DNA from: Pelagirhabdus alkalitolerans
GTDB taxonomy: Bacteria; Bacillota; Bacilli; Bacillales; Amphibacillaceae
Direction: 5' to 3'
Assembly: GCF_900096905.1 (NCBI RefSeq)
Contig: NZ_FMYI01000001.1
Coordinates: 411,202-475,201 of the forward strand
DNA length: 64,000 nucleotides
Part shown: piece after piece, positions 9,228-18,599 of the stretch
How positions within the stretch are numbered: the first letter of the stretch is position 1
How the letters are laid out: each line of letters starts with the position of its first letter
Notes under the pieces: model-generated
Seen by the model: the letters and a program-made list of their open reading frames with translations, nothing else
What the model was told of the DNA's origin: nothing
Databases searched by the model: none
Made by a program: the position numbers and the translations under genes

Positions 9228-10354
9228 TTACCTCCATATATGTCTTTTAGTTGGTCATTTTCGACTTGACCATCTTTTGTGACTAAACAACCTGCCATAA
9301 TCTCATCTTCACGATCTAAAACAATCGTTTTTTCCTCTGGATTATAAAAATGACTAATGAGATTCGTTAAGTTGCTTGCATACATCTCAGATGCATCATA
9401 AGCGACTTCACCGGTTAAATTATCAATTCCGACGAGTTCAACACCTTCACGTATAACGGTTTCATTTAAGACCGTGCCTTCGACATTTCCACCGAAACAT
9501 GCTGCCATATCAATAATGACCGATCCGTCACGCATGTCTTTCAACATATCATTTGTGATAATCACTGGCGCTTTCTTACCAAAAAGACGTGCCGTTGTAA
9601 TGACCAAATCAGCCTTCGCACAGCTTTTAGCCATTTCTTGTTGTTGGATCTTCAGTTGTTCTTCTGTTAAGGCTTTTGCATAACCATCTTTACTTTGCCC
9701 GGTTTCACCTAAATCAACTTTCACAAACTTTGCACCTAAAGAGGTCACTTGTTCTTCAACGACTGACCTTGTATCAAACGCCTCAACACGCGCACCTAGA
9801 CGCTTAGCAGTCGCAATCGCCTGCAACCCTGCAACACCTGCACCAATGACAAATACTTTCGCTGGTGCGATCGTACCTGATGGTGTCATCATCATCGGGA
9901 AAATCCGGTCGAGTCGATTCGCGCCTAAAATAACAGCGACATAGCCGGCAAGTGATGCTTGTGAACTAATCGCATCCATCTTTTGAGCAAGCGTCGTCCG
10001 TGGCACCATATCCATACTAATCGCGTTCACATTGTGCGTGACGAACGCTTCAACGACAGGCTTTTGATGGAAAGGATCTAAGAAACTAATGTTTAGAGCC
10101 CCTTCTTTCATTTGACCAATCATCTCAACTGATGGTGCATTGACCCATAAAAAGACGTCCCCGGTCTCTAAAAGAGAGGATCGATCCGTCTCCACTTGAG
10201 CACCAACCTTTTCATACGCCTCGTCCTTAATCATCGGTGTGAATCCCGCTTCAACGCTAACCTCAACGCCATCAAGTTGAAGCAATTTCTTAACCGCATT
10301 CGGAACTAAGGCCGCACGTGGTTCATTTGTTTCTTTTAATGCTACAATTTTCAT
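9224..10354 (-). CDS. pntAA: NAD(P) transhydrogenase subunit alpha, part 1 (NAD-binding)
   Basis: This 376-residue soluble dI subunit is related to alanine dehydrogenase. It contains the N-terminal EPRAALVPNAVKKL segment, the Rossmann nucleotide site VFVIGAGVAGLQAIATAKRLGARVEAFD, the mobile-loop region ending ...EMYASNLTNLISHF, and a C-terminal ITNDMLKDMRDGSVIIDMAACFGGN. It is first in the operon, with ribosome site AAAGGAAACGTGAGTT. Alanine dehydrogenase is the main alternative for such proteins, but the two Pnt membrane genes that follow settle the call. Confidence 0.96.
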   Translation of the reverse strand: MKIVALKETNEPRAALVPNAVKKLLQLDGVEVSVEAGFTPMIKDEAYEKVGAQVETDRSSLLETGDVFLWVNAPSVEMIGQMKEGALNISFLDPFHQKPVVEAFVTHNVNAISMDMVPRTTLAQKMDAISSQASLAGYVAVILGANRLDRIFPMMMTPSGTIAPAKVFVIGAGVAGLQAIATAKRLGARVEAFDTRSVVEEQVTSLGAKFVKVDLGETGQSKDGYAKALTEEQLKIQQQEMAKSCAKADLVITTARLFGKKAPVIITNDMLKDMRDGSVIIDMAACFGGNVEGTVLNETVIREGVELVGIDNLTGEVAYDASEMYASNLTNLISHFYNPEEKTIVLDREDEIMAGCLVTKDGQVENDQLKDIYGGK

Positions 10355-10555
10355 AACTCACGTTTCCTTTCTTTAGTTTCTCCCAAAAACCCTGCATAGA
10401 CAGACTTATTAAACCTTTTAGTATAAAATATACAGAATTTTCAGTTAATTTAAGATGAATCTATCACTGTTTTTAAACCTTGTCAATTGAACAAACAATA
10501 GAAAAAACTTTGATAGATTAAGTTTTCATTCTCTCGTGTTGTTTAATCATATGAT

Positions 10556-10593
10556 AAAAACGCAACCCTAATGCGAGTAAGGGTTACGTTTTT
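10556..10593. terminator. Bidirectional terminator between pntAA and the lichenase gene
   Basis: A 16-bp stem (10556-10571 with 10578-10593, two mismatches) is flanked by A and T runs. It lies just downstream of the GH16 gene on the minus strand. The stretch 10594-10606 and the leader 10355-10555 hold no other gene. Confidence 0.8.
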
Positions 10594-10606
10594 ATAGATT
10601 TGAATC

Positions 10607-11734
10607 TTAATGCATAGACTGTCGGCGGTATACCATAACGAAATAAGAAGCACCAGCGATCAGTAATGAAAGGCCGATTAACAACATCGTATACATGTTC
10701 GTTGCTGTATCTGGAAGTCTTTCTCCTTCTTCATTTGTAGCGTTAGCTTCTCCACTACCTGATTGATCTTCGTCATCATCAGACGTCGTTGCTACAACCT
10801 CATCTTCATCTTGCTCCTCATCGTCGTCTAAGTTTGTGACGGGGGATTCACCCTCATCTTGATCTATCTCTTCTGCAAGATCTTCATCTATGACTGGATC
10901 TTCATCGTTCTCATCCTCTTCAACCGGATCTGTAACCGGTTCTTCATCTAATTCAGAAAGCGGTGTAAATCGAACCCAATCATATTCAGCAACAAGTGGA
11001 ATATCCTCATCATCAAATGCACCCGTCCAATCATCTACACCCACGCCAGGCCACAAATTCATCATAATTTTCTGGGGTGTTTGTGGAATGTTTTCAGTTG
11101 CTGTATGAACAGCTTCACCATTTACATACCACGTAATGGCATCTTCTCTCCAATCAAACGCATATGTGTTAAATGACTCTGATGCATCAAATCCTAAGTC
11201 ATGATAATACTCATTACCGCCTACCCCATCAGTGAAGTAGTTAAATTGTATCCTTGTTGTGTCTTTACCTAAAAACTCTATATCAATCTCGTCCCAAGGA
11301 TCGTTATCCCAATCCCATTCACCTGTATAAGTAAAAAATGAAGATACCGTTCCTTCTGATTTGACAGGCTTCATACTGACTTCATACAATCCATAATGAT
11401 AAAAATCATTTGTACGTAGTTCACCAGATTTATAAGGTATACCTGTTTCGGAGGCTTCTTCATCATGATCAAGCGTTAGCAACATATACCCATCTTCAAA
11501 CGTCACCTGCTCTGGATACCACGTTGTATTAAACATATCACCATTAGTCCAAACACCTGCCATTGACCATCGCTCTTGGTCATGACCATCAAACGCTTCA
11601 TAAAATGAGCTGCCCATAGGTCTTTCTTCCGGTGTATCCTCAGACTCATCAGCTGAAACAGTACCTATGAAACTAAAATGAGAAACAGTTAAGAATAACG
11701 CCAATAAAACCATAAAACTTTTTTTGAAATTCAT
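10607..11734 (-). CDS. Cell-wall-anchored GH16 endo-beta-1,3-1,4-glucanase (lichenase)
   Basis: The protein is 375 residues and has a signal peptide (MNFKKSFMVLLALFLTVSHFSF..., cut near VSADES). The GH16 domain spans roughly residues 45-255 and is close to Bacillus lichenases. The catalytic motif is DEIDIEFLG (two Glu, one Asp), followed by QFNYFTDGVGG, FDWREDAITWYVNGE and MMNLWPGVGVDDWTG. It should cut beta-1,4 bonds next to beta-1,3 bonds in mixed-linkage glucan. Secreted lichenases are normally about 240 residues and end with the catalytic domain. Here an acidic Asp/Glu linker of about 75 residues follows, then LPDTATN, a hydrophobic helix and YRRQSMH, a sortase anchor of the LPxTA type. 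A palindromic operator lies about 110 bp upstream. It is the extracellular first step of the glucan locus. Confidence 0.93.
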   Translation of the reverse strand: MNFKKSFMVLLALFLTVSHFSFIGTVSADESEDTPEERPMGSSFYEAFDGHDQERWSMAGVWTNGDMFNTTWYPEQVTFEDGYMLLTLDHDEEASETGIPYKSGELRTNDFYHYGLYEVSMKPVKSEGTVSSFFTYTGEWDWDNDPWDEIDIEFLGKDTTRIQFNYFTDGVGGNEYYHDLGFDASESFNTYAFDWREDAITWYVNGEAVHTATENIPQTPQKIMMNLWPGVGVDDWTGAFDDEDIPLVAEYDWVRFTPLSELDEEPVTDPVEEDENDEDPVIDEDLAEEIDQDEGESPVTNLDDDEEQDEDEVVATTSDDDEDQSGSGEANATNEEGERLPDTATNMYTMLLIGLSLLIAGASYFVMVYRRQSMH

Positions 11735-11842
11735 CCTACATAACCTCCATTTTTTTAATAAAGCATCTTACAGGACGTTCGGAGCCACCACCTCCTTAAA
11801 AGGTTTGAATTACAAGTACGTTAAATTAAGTTCATTATCCTA

Positions 11843-11864
11843 TTTACGAAAGTGCTTTCGTAAA
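11843..11864. promoter_or_regulatory. Palindromic LacI-family operator upstream of the lichenase gene
   Basis: A perfect inverted repeat with 10-bp arms TTTACGAAAG/CTTTCGTAAA has a 2-bp centre (TG). On the minus strand a GATAAT -10-like hexamer (11839-11834) follows at once, so a bound repressor would cover the promoter spacer. The core matches the site at 17079-17090. The neighbouring LacI protein is the obvious candidate ligand-responsive repressor; CcpA is the alternative. Confidence 0.7.
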
Positions 11865-12014
11865 TGGTTAAAAGGAAAAATCTATCTATTTAACATTGAT
11901 TTTTTGGTAAAAGTCGGTGAGTCATTTGCGTAGCGTTCTAATCATATATAAGAGGTATCGATCACAGTCGTGTCACGTTCTATAAAAAGCAGATTAAATA
12001 ACAATCTAGCAACG

Positions 12015-13034
12015 TTACACTTGATTAATTTTTGAAATAGATTGACAAGATGCTCTCTCCACTAATCGAACAGGCACTTTTACAGACATCAGCTGTCTTT
12101 CCATTGAATTAATTTGTTCAAACAGCAGATTGGCTGCTGTTTTTCCTATAAGCGTGGTTTCCTGTCTAATGGTCGTTAACCCAGGGGTCATGAATCTTCC
12201 AATCTTAATGTCATCAAAACCAACGACGGAAAAATCATCGGGAACACTTAAACCGGCCTCTTGAATAGCCGTGATCGCACCAATTGCCATCATATCTCCC
12301 GCTGCATAAATGGCCGTCGGTAAATCTGTTAACTTCAAAATCTGTTCCATAGCAGCTTTTCCACCCTCATATGTGAAGAGCCCACCATCAACGACATACT
12401 CATCATGTACCGTTAAGCCATGCTTTTTCATCACACTATAAAAGCCTTCTAATCGCTGTTGTCCAGCAAATTGTGTCGTGCTTCCGTGAAGATGTGCAAT
12501 TTTCGTATGCCCTAATGAATGTAAATGATCAATCGCCAATTCACTACCATGGATATTGTCACTATAGACAACATTCGCTCCTCTCATATCAAGATCGACG
12601 ACAACAGATGGCAAATCTGATTCAATTAACTTTTTTAATTCAGGCGAATCCATTTCGGAACAAACAACCACAACACCATCAACACCTCGGTAAAGAAAGT
12701 GATCAACATACGATTTAGGCTCACTTCCGATATTATTTGAGGCGAAAAGAAGATCATAGCCTTCCTTCTCAGCAGATTTTTTAAAACTTTCAATCGTTGC
12801 ATTAAAAAACGGATGCTCGATCCCTGAATCCTCATCAAAAACAACGCCAATTGTCCAAGACCGTTTCGTTGATAAGGTTCTAGCACTTGAGCTAGGATAA
12901 TATCCCAGTTCATCAACTGCTTCACTAATTTTTCGTTTCGTCTTTTCCCCCACATCGGAGTAATTATTAAGCACCTTCGAGACGGTACTAATTGAATACC
13001 CCGTTTTTTTCGCAATATCATAAATCGTGACCAT
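12015..13034 (-). CDS. LacI-family transcriptional regulator of the beta-glucan locus
   Basis: This 339-residue protein has an N-terminal HTH of LacI type (TIYDIAKKTGYSISTVSKVLNN, hinge helix SSSARTLSTKRS), then a periplasmic-binding-protein-like sensor domain (IGVVFDEDSGIEHPFFNATI..., VVGFDDIKIGRFMTPGLTTIRQ). The ribosome site is AGAGGAGAC. It lies between the importer genes and the lichenase gene, all on the minus strand. Palindromes of the LacI-operator type are found before the lichenase, binding protein and beta-glucosidase genes. The likely inducer is a beta-gluco-oligosaccharide such as cellobiose or a product of lichenan; this is inference from neighbours. CcpA itself is excluded because it has different sensor-domain features and is not normally in a sugar operon. 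Confidence 0.88.
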   Translation of the reverse strand: MVTIYDIAKKTGYSISTVSKVLNNYSDVGEKTKRKISEAVDELGYYPSSSARTLSTKRSWTIGVVFDEDSGIEHPFFNATIESFKKSAEKEGYDLLFASNNIGSEPKSYVDHFLYRGVDGVVVVCSEMDSPELKKLIESDLPSVVVDLDMRGANVVYSDNIHGSELAIDHLHSLGHTKIAHLHGSTTQFAGQQRLEGFYSVMKKHGLTVHDEYVVDGGLFTYEGGKAAMEQILKLTDLPTAIYAAGDMMAIGAITAIQEAGLSVPDDFSVVGFDDIKIGRFMTPGLTTIRQETTLIGKTAANLLFEQINSMERQLMSVKVPVRLVERASCQSISKINQV

Positions 13035-13072
13035 AACGTATGTCTCCTCTTGAGTTTCGGTAATTCTTTCAA

Positions 13073-13669
13073 TTATACTGCATGATATTTTTTAAATATC
13101 GAGTAGTTCAAACTCATCAGCACGTAAGCAAATACACTAATCCCAATTGACATAAACAGCTTCGGATAATTTATGGCAATAAGGATGTACGCAACAAGCC
13201 ATATCAACTGTAACAAAGACATAGCTGGACGTGCAAAAACAAGACCGATTGCTGACTTAAAATAACGAATTGTCTTTTGGTGCTTGAAGTGTGCCATAAC
13301 TGAGAATGTATTTAAAAAGCTTAACACAATAATCGTCCCAATACTAAAGATGGCTATGTAGATGTATAAATGAACCGCTTGATCGTAAAAGTACGAAACG
13401 AAGGAAGCGTTCACATAAATAATATAAAACAAAATCATAAATAATGCACCTATTAGATTAGATGATATAAAGTCTGTCTTATAATAAATTAAAAAACTTC
13501 GGAATAATGGTAGATCTGTCTCACCCTTTATCCATTCTCGAACCGAACGAAATAAAGCAACTGTTGCTGGCATAAATCCAAAAATGCCTAAGCCAACTAC
13601 TAAAAAGACCAACCACAAAATATTAAGTACGATGAAGCGATAGATGACATCTGTAACCGCAAATATCAT
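13073..13669 (-). CDS. YesL-like DUF624 membrane protein
   Basis: The protein is about 198 residues and has five predicted membrane helices (YRFIVLNILWLVFLVVGLGIFGFMPATVALF is the DUF624 N-terminal signature, followed by REW and PLFRSFLIYYKTDF). The ATG at 13669 has AAGGTG 6 nt upstream and is preferred over the upstream GTG at 13687. DUF624 proteins are almost always found beside MalFG-type sugar permeases, as here. Their function is unknown; a role in assembly or regulation of the importer is only suggested by context. Confidence 0.85.
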   Translation of the reverse strand: MIFAVTDVIYRFIVLNILWLVFLVVGLGIFGFMPATVALFRSVREWIKGETDLPLFRSFLIYYKTDFISSNLIGALFMILFYIIYVNASFVSYFYDQAVHLYIYIAIFSIGTIIVLSFLNTFSVMAHFKHQKTIRYFKSAIGLVFARPAMSLLQLIWLVAYILIAINYPKLFMSIGISVFAYVLMSLNYSIFKKYHAV

Positions 13670-13720
13670 TCTGTTCACCTTGACCACCCCATTCTATTCC
13701 TTATTATGAGAGATAATACA

Positions 13721-13749
13721 GGTGATTTCTATAAGTAGTAGAAATCACC
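13721..13749. terminator. Intercistronic stem-loop between permease and DUF624 genes
   Basis: An 11-bp perfect stem (GGTGATTTCTA with its complement) closes a 7-nt loop and lacks a T tract. It is more likely an mRNA-stabilising or attenuating hairpin than a full terminator. Confidence 0.45.
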
Positions 13750-13775
13750 ATTAAAACCTCTATCTTTCATCTATC

Positions 13776-14621
13776 TTATTTTACTGCGCCTTCAGATAAA
13801 CTTTGAATGAACAAACGATTAAATAGTAAGAATACAAAGATCAATGGAACCGTTGCCCAAAACGTCCCTGACATGATCATTCCATAATCCATTTCTCTTG
13901 CATCGTTTAAAGCACGAAGGGCAACTTGCAATGTGTGCACAGATGGGTCACGTAATACGACAAGTGGCCACAAGAAATCATTCCACACATGCATAAAGAC
14001 AATAATACCGAGTGTCGCAAAAGCAGGTAAAATCATCGGGACCACAACGTTCCAGTACACACGGAAGTTAGAACATCCATCCATTTTCGCTGCTTCTACA
14101 ATCTCATAAGGCACACCATCTTCTATATATTGCCTCATCCAAAATATACCGAATGCATTAATTAAACCCGGTACAATGATCGCCCGAAAATCATTCAACC
14201 AACCTAAGGTCGTAATAATATAATATTGTGGTATTAAGCCGAGTTGAGGCGGAACCATCATGGTGACAAGAATCAATGCGAATAAAACTTTTTTCCCTTT
14301 AAAAGGTAACTTTGCAAATGCATACCCTGCTAGTGAACATAAGAATAACGTACCAAACGTAATCGTTGAGGACACGATCACTGAGTTCCACATGGATCCA
14401 AAGAAATCAATACTGTCCGTTACTTTTTGAAAATTTTCAACTAGATTATTCCCGGGTGTAAACGGTGGTGGCACTGAATTGATTTCACGATTTAAACGCG
14501 TTGACATGACAAACATATAATAAAATGGAAACAGAGAGATTAACCCGGCTCCAACTAATACTAAATAAACAAAGAATTTTTTAATTGAAAATTTCCCTTC
14601 TCCTACTTCTTTCGTTGACAT
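13776..14621 (-). CDS. Carbohydrate ABC importer permease, MalG type
   Basis: The protein is 281 residues with six membrane helices. The EAA loop that contacts the ATPase reads YEIVEAAKMDGCSNFRVYWNVVVPMILPAFATLG. The start has the site GGAGGGG 8 nt upstream. It lies 11 nt after the partner permease. The operon has no ATPase gene, so the importer must use a shared MsmX-type ATPase encoded elsewhere, as is usual for such Bacillus systems. The likely substrates are beta-gluco-oligosaccharides, judged from the flanking lichenase and beta-glucosidase. Confidence 0.92.
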   Translation of the reverse strand: MSTKEVGEGKFSIKKFFVYLVLVGAGLISLFPFYYMFVMSTRLNREINSVPPPFTPGNNLVENFQKVTDSIDFFGSMWNSVIVSSTITFGTLFLCSLAGYAFAKLPFKGKKVLFALILVTMMVPPQLGLIPQYYIITTLGWLNDFRAIIVPGLINAFGIFWMRQYIEDGVPYEIVEAAKMDGCSNFRVYWNVVVPMILPAFATLGIIVFMHVWNDFLWPLVVLRDPSVHTLQVALRALNDAREMDYGMIMSGTFWATVPLIFVFLLFNRLFIQSLSEGAVK

Positions 14622-14632
14622 ATTCGCCCCTC

Positions 14633-15553
14633 CTAACTCACTCTTCTTTTTGAGCGACCGATTAGATTTGATAACGCTAAATTAATAGCAGTCAATGTGA
14701 TAATAATGACAAATAGAACAATGGCCGCTGCTGATGCCGTACCGAATGTATTGTATACAAAGGCATCTCGCCACAAGTACGCCACGACCGTAATCCCTTC
14801 TTCACGCAAACCTCGCCCTAAAAAGATTAAGGGTTCTGTGAATAGTTGAAGACTACCAATCGTTGCCGTAAATACAACAAACATAACAATACGTTTTAAC
14901 ATCGGAAGTGTAATCAGTCGAAGTTGCTGCCCAATACTAGCACCATCAATCTTGGCAGCTTCATATAACTCTCTTGGAATACTTTGCATACCCGCTAAGA
15001 AAATAATTGTATTGTAACCAACCCAACGCCAGAACACCATCGTCGCAATGGCAAATTTCACTGGCCAATACTCAGCAGCCCAACGTATAGGGCCTCCATC
15101 AAAAAGGCTGAGTATGTAATTGGCAAAACCAAAAGGCTGGTTGTTAAATACCAATCCGAATATAATCGCCACAGCAACTATGGATGTAATATAAGGTAAA
15201 AAAATGAGTGTTCTGAACGTATTACGAAAGCGAATCAATGATGAATTTAGTGCAAACGCAATCAAAAGTGATACCACAATTTGGGGTAATGTTCCTAACA
15301 ACCCTATAATAAAAGTGTTTTGTATCGATGAATAAAAGATGGGATCCGAAAAGATAAATCTAAAGTTATCCAACCCATTGAACGTCATGGGGTCTAAACC
15401 ATCCCAACGAAAAAACGACAAGTAAAAACTAAACAACATTGGGAACAACCCAAAAATTGCAAATAAAATAAAAAATGGTGAAATAAATAAGTAAGCGGCT
15501 ATGGCAGAACGTCTATTTTCCGTTAGCCAACTGTTCTTCTTTGTTGCTTCCAA
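14633..15553 (-). CDS. Carbohydrate ABC importer permease, MalF type
   Basis: The protein is 306 residues with six helices. The N-terminal segment is AAYLFISPFFILFAIFGLFPMLFSFYLSF, and the EAA loop is YEAAKIDGASIGQQLRLITLPMLKRI. The start is TTG (15553), supported by AAGGGGG 8 nt upstream. It forms the heterodimeric channel with the MalG-type permease. Confidence 0.92.
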   Translation of the reverse strand: MEATKKNSWLTENRRSAIAAYLFISPFFILFAIFGLFPMLFSFYLSFFRWDGLDPMTFNGLDNFRFIFSDPIFYSSIQNTFIIGLLGTLPQIVVSLLIAFALNSSLIRFRNTFRTLIFLPYITSIVAVAIIFGLVFNNQPFGFANYILSLFDGGPIRWAAEYWPVKFAIATMVFWRWVGYNTIIFLAGMQSIPRELYEAAKIDGASIGQQLRLITLPMLKRIVMFVVFTATIGSLQLFTEPLIFLGRGLREEGITVVAYLWRDAFVYNTFGTASAAAIVLFVIIITLTAINLALSNLIGRSKRRVS

Positions 15554-15648
15554 CTTTACTACCCCCTTGCCAAAATAGAGTAACGATTAAAACAATGAGT
15601 ATGTCCGAAAAGGCGCTTCTTTTCCTTTTCGGACACGTATTCATTAAA

Positions 15649-16965
15649 CTATCGTCGTAAAATACCTTCAATCCGCTGTAATGCAGCTTCCCACTCATCA
15701 TCTGGATCATCACCAGCAGACATGTTATCAATCGCTTGCTTTAACTCTTCATCAACCGGATAGTACAAGCGACCTTTGTAAACAGGGATAACTTGTTGAG
15801 CAGCTTCTGAGAATACTTGTGCTGTCGCAATACCACCGAAATAATCATCTTCATAATCCATAAATTCTGGCATCTCATATACCTGTGGAGATGATGGGAA
15901 TAAGCCATAACCTAAAAATGCCTCTAGTTGCTGTTCTGGTGCTGTTAACCACTCAATAAATGCATACGCTTCTTCTGGGTGCTCACTTTCTTCTGGAACT
16001 GTTAAGTAAGAACCACCCCAGTTTCCAGCACCTTCAGGCATAGTTGTAATTGACCAAATACCTTCTTCTGGACTATTATCTTTAATCTGTCCTTGCATCC
16101 AAGCCGGCGCTAACATCGTTGCATATGTGCCTTCTTCCATTCCAGCAAACCATTCAGGTGTCCACAGTGGAATGTCGCCCACCAACTCATCTTCAAATAA
16201 ATTCGCCACATAATCATATGCTTCTCGAATTTGAGGATGCTCATCAATAATCAATTCATCATCTTCATCGAAGTACTGTTGTGTCGCTTGATCACGACGC
16301 GCATTAAATACAAGCTCGCCCGCGTCTGTCATTAACTTACCTGTCTCATCATTAATTTCTCTAGCCACTGCTTCATAATCTTCCCACGTCTCAATTAATT
16401 CAGAGACAGCTTCTGGAGACGAATCGAATCCTGCTTCTTCAAAAACATCTGTACGATAAAACATAACAGTTGGGCCAATATCTGTAGGTAAACCAAATAA
16501 GAAATCGCCGTCTGCACTTTCACCGTTTTGGAAAACCCAATCAAGGTAATTATCAACGACTGATTCAGCGCCTAGGTCGTATAGGTTGTTAAATGCATCC
16601 TCCGCATTACGATAACGTTCGATTTGTGCCTCTTCGACCATCGCAATATCCGGTGCACCACTCCCAGCCGATACAGATGTAAATAAATTATCATGCACAT
16701 CATTCATGTCACTATTTTGAAGATTAATGGTGATATTCGGATTCTCTTCCACGTACTCTTCAATCAATCGATCATAGCCGGTGTTACCAAACTCCCAAAA
16801 TACTAATTCAATTTCACCATCACCAATTGTTTCAGTCGTTGTTTCTGGATCTTCCCCGTTTTCTTCATCATCCGCCGCTGCACTATCATCACTTCCACCA
16901 TTACAAGCAGTTAAAAAAAGCATAGCTAAAAGCATAAACGAAACGAATTTAAATAATTTTGACAT
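15649..16965 (-). CDS. Carbohydrate ABC importer substrate-binding lipoprotein
   Basis: This 438-residue protein has a lipobox (LLAMLFLTACNGG, lipidated Cys about residue 21), then an acidic linker and an extracellular solute-binding protein family 1 fold (ELVFWEFGNTGYDRLIEEYVEENPNI..., WGGSYLTVPEESEHPEEAYAFIEWLT). The ribosome site is GAGGGGGAAAC. The mature protein is very acidic, like the other secreted proteins here, and fits life in salt. A LacI-type operator lies about 115 bp upstream, so this gene may have its own promoter within the operon. Confidence 0.92.
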   Translation of the reverse strand: MSKLFKFVSFMLLAMLFLTACNGGSDDSAAADDEENGEDPETTTETIGDGEIELVFWEFGNTGYDRLIEEYVEENPNITINLQNSDMNDVHDNLFTSVSAGSGAPDIAMVEEAQIERYRNAEDAFNNLYDLGAESVVDNYLDWVFQNGESADGDFLFGLPTDIGPTVMFYRTDVFEEAGFDSSPEAVSELIETWEDYEAVAREINDETGKLMTDAGELVFNARRDQATQQYFDEDDELIIDEHPQIREAYDYVANLFEDELVGDIPLWTPEWFAGMEEGTYATMLAPAWMQGQIKDNSPEEGIWSITTMPEGAGNWGGSYLTVPEESEHPEEAYAFIEWLTAPEQQLEAFLGYGLFPSSPQVYEMPEFMDYEDDYFGGIATAQVFSEAAQQVIPVYKGRLYYPVDEELKQAIDNMSAGDDPDDEWEAALQRIEGILRR

Positions 16966-17042
16966 TTTGTTTCCCCCTCGGAAATTTAAATTTGAGTGAC
17001 TCCTTCAAACTAAGTGACAGAACCCATAACTAGACGACTGAC

Positions 17043-17093
17043 GATCACCTCCTTAATGAATTAAAATTAACACTTTACGAAAGCGCTTTCTTA
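17043..17093 (-). promoter_or_regulatory. Operator and orphan consensus Shine-Dalgarno ahead of the binding-protein gene
   Basis: TTACGAAAGCGCTTTCTTA (17075-17093) contains the symmetric core GAAAGCGCTTTC (17079-17090). On the minus strand it is followed by AAGGAGGTGATC (17054-17043), a 12-nt match to the 16S rRNA 3' end, but the real start codon is about 78 nt further on and has its own site. The GTG inside this motif would open only a 13-codon frame. Confidence 0.65.
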
Positions 17094-17118
17094 TTTTGCA
17101 TAGTCAAATAAACTTTTT

Positions 17119-18468
17119 TCAAGAAAGTCTTTCAAAGAAGCCGTTGCTAATCATTTGCTTATACCAATAAAAACTATCTTTTTTCGTACGTTCTAACGTC
17201 CGATAATTCACATGAACAATACCAAAACGCATCGTATAACCCTCTGCCCACTCAAAGTTATCCATGAGCGACCAGGTTAAATAGCCTTTTATATTCACAC
17301 CTGACTTCATCGCCCGATCCAAGGCAATTAAATGTTGCTGCAAATAGTCAATACGTTTAGAATCTCTTACTCTTCCATTTTCCGGTTCTTCATTGTAACA
17401 AGAGCCGTTTTCTGTAATGTAAATCGGTACATCGCCATAGGTTTTATGAATATGGGTTAGAACATTATAAAAGCCTTCCGGATATATATTCCAGCCGATA
17501 TCCGTTTTTTGAAAGCCTGTATCAATACGTTCATGCTCAAATAATCCTTCATTTTCTTTATAACGCGCCACCGAGCCTGAATAATAATTAATACCTAAGA
17601 AATCGATCGGTTGGCTAATGATCTCCATGTCCCCTGGCTCAACATGTAATTGAGCCCCGTTCTTTTCAAATAAATCGACTAAGAACTTAGGATACTCACC
17701 CTTAAAAACTGGATCAAAGAACCAATCAAGATGAAAGGCATTTGCGCGTTTACAAGCATCGATATCTTCTTGTCGATTGCTGTATGGTTCATTCCACTCA
17801 ACATTTGGCGCATATCCGATTTGACCTTCTATACCAAGTTTTCGAAAATCGCTGACCGCTTTACCATGTGCCACATTCATATGATGGGCAACATCTACTG
17901 CCAGCTGAAGGTCTTGGTTCCCTGGTGCATGAACGCCCATATAATTTGATAAAAACGATGCACACCAAGGCTCATTAAATGTAATCCAATGCTTAATTTT
18001 CCCCTCGAAGGCTTCAAACATTGTATTCGCATAATTGACAAAAGCATCAATGGTTTGTCGGTTTCCCCATCCACCTTGGTCCTGCAATGCTTGTGGCAGG
18101 TCCCAATGATACAGTGTACACATCGGTTGTATCCCTTTTTCGAGCAATTCATCTACCAAACGGTGATAATAATCTAAACCGGCTTGATTGACTTCTCCAG
18201 TGCCATCTGGGAAAATCCTTGGCCACGCAACTGAGAACCTGTAGAAATCGACACCTAAATCATCCATCATCTCAACATCTTCTTTATAACGATGATAACT
18301 ACCACACGCCACATCACCATTATCGCCATTCTTCACTTTTCCAGGTGTTTTAGAAAACGTATCCCAGATCGATAAGCCTCGACCGCCCTCATTAACGGCT
18401 CCTTCAATTTGGTATGACGCTGTCGCGACACCCCATTTCATTTCTTTTGGAAATTGTACAATCGACAT
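17119..18468 (-). CDS. GH1 beta-glucosidase / 6-phospho-beta-glucosidase family enzyme
   Basis: The protein is 449 residues, the usual GH1 length. It has the N-terminal FPKEMKWGVATASYQIEGAVNEGGRG signature, the acid/base Glu in WITFNEPWCASF, the nucleophile Glu in YITENGSCYNEE, and C-terminal GYLTWSLMDNFEWAEGY. There is no signal peptide, so it acts in the cytoplasm. A non-phosphorylating ABC importer is next door and no PTS is present. The FEWAEGY ending is typical of true beta-glucosidases rather than 6-phospho enzymes. It should therefore hydrolyse imported cellobiose or lichenan oligosaccharides to glucose. It is the first gene of the operon, and its ribosome site AAAGGGG lies inside the symmetric sequence CGAAACCCCTTTCG (18471-18484), which could be an additional operator. 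Confidence 0.93.
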   Translation of the reverse strand: MSIVQFPKEMKWGVATASYQIEGAVNEGGRGLSIWDTFSKTPGKVKNGDNGDVACGSYHRYKEDVEMMDDLGVDFYRFSVAWPRIFPDGTGEVNQAGLDYYHRLVDELLEKGIQPMCTLYHWDLPQALQDQGGWGNRQTIDAFVNYANTMFEAFEGKIKHWITFNEPWCASFLSNYMGVHAPGNQDLQLAVDVAHHMNVAHGKAVSDFRKLGIEGQIGYAPNVEWNEPYSNRQEDIDACKRANAFHLDWFFDPVFKGEYPKFLVDLFEKNGAQLHVEPGDMEIISQPIDFLGINYYSGSVARYKENEGLFEHERIDTGFQKTDIGWNIYPEGFYNVLTHIHKTYGDVPIYITENGSCYNEEPENGRVRDSKRIDYLQQHLIALDRAMKSGVNIKGYLTWSLMDNFEWAEGYTMRFGIVHVNYRTLERTKKDSFYWYKQMISNGFFERLS

Positions 18469-18599
18469 TACGAAACCCCTTTCGAAAAAACATTTAAAAA
18501 ATAAGAAATTGATAGAAATATATAGAAATAATGGCTATTTATATGCTAAATAAGGCAATTTAAAGATTGATATCTACCATTTATCGCTATATTTTACCA

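Noticed and set aside
9224..10354. Alanine dehydrogenase
   Set aside because: Same fold, but the coupled pntAB and pntB genes show it is the transhydrogenase alpha subunit.
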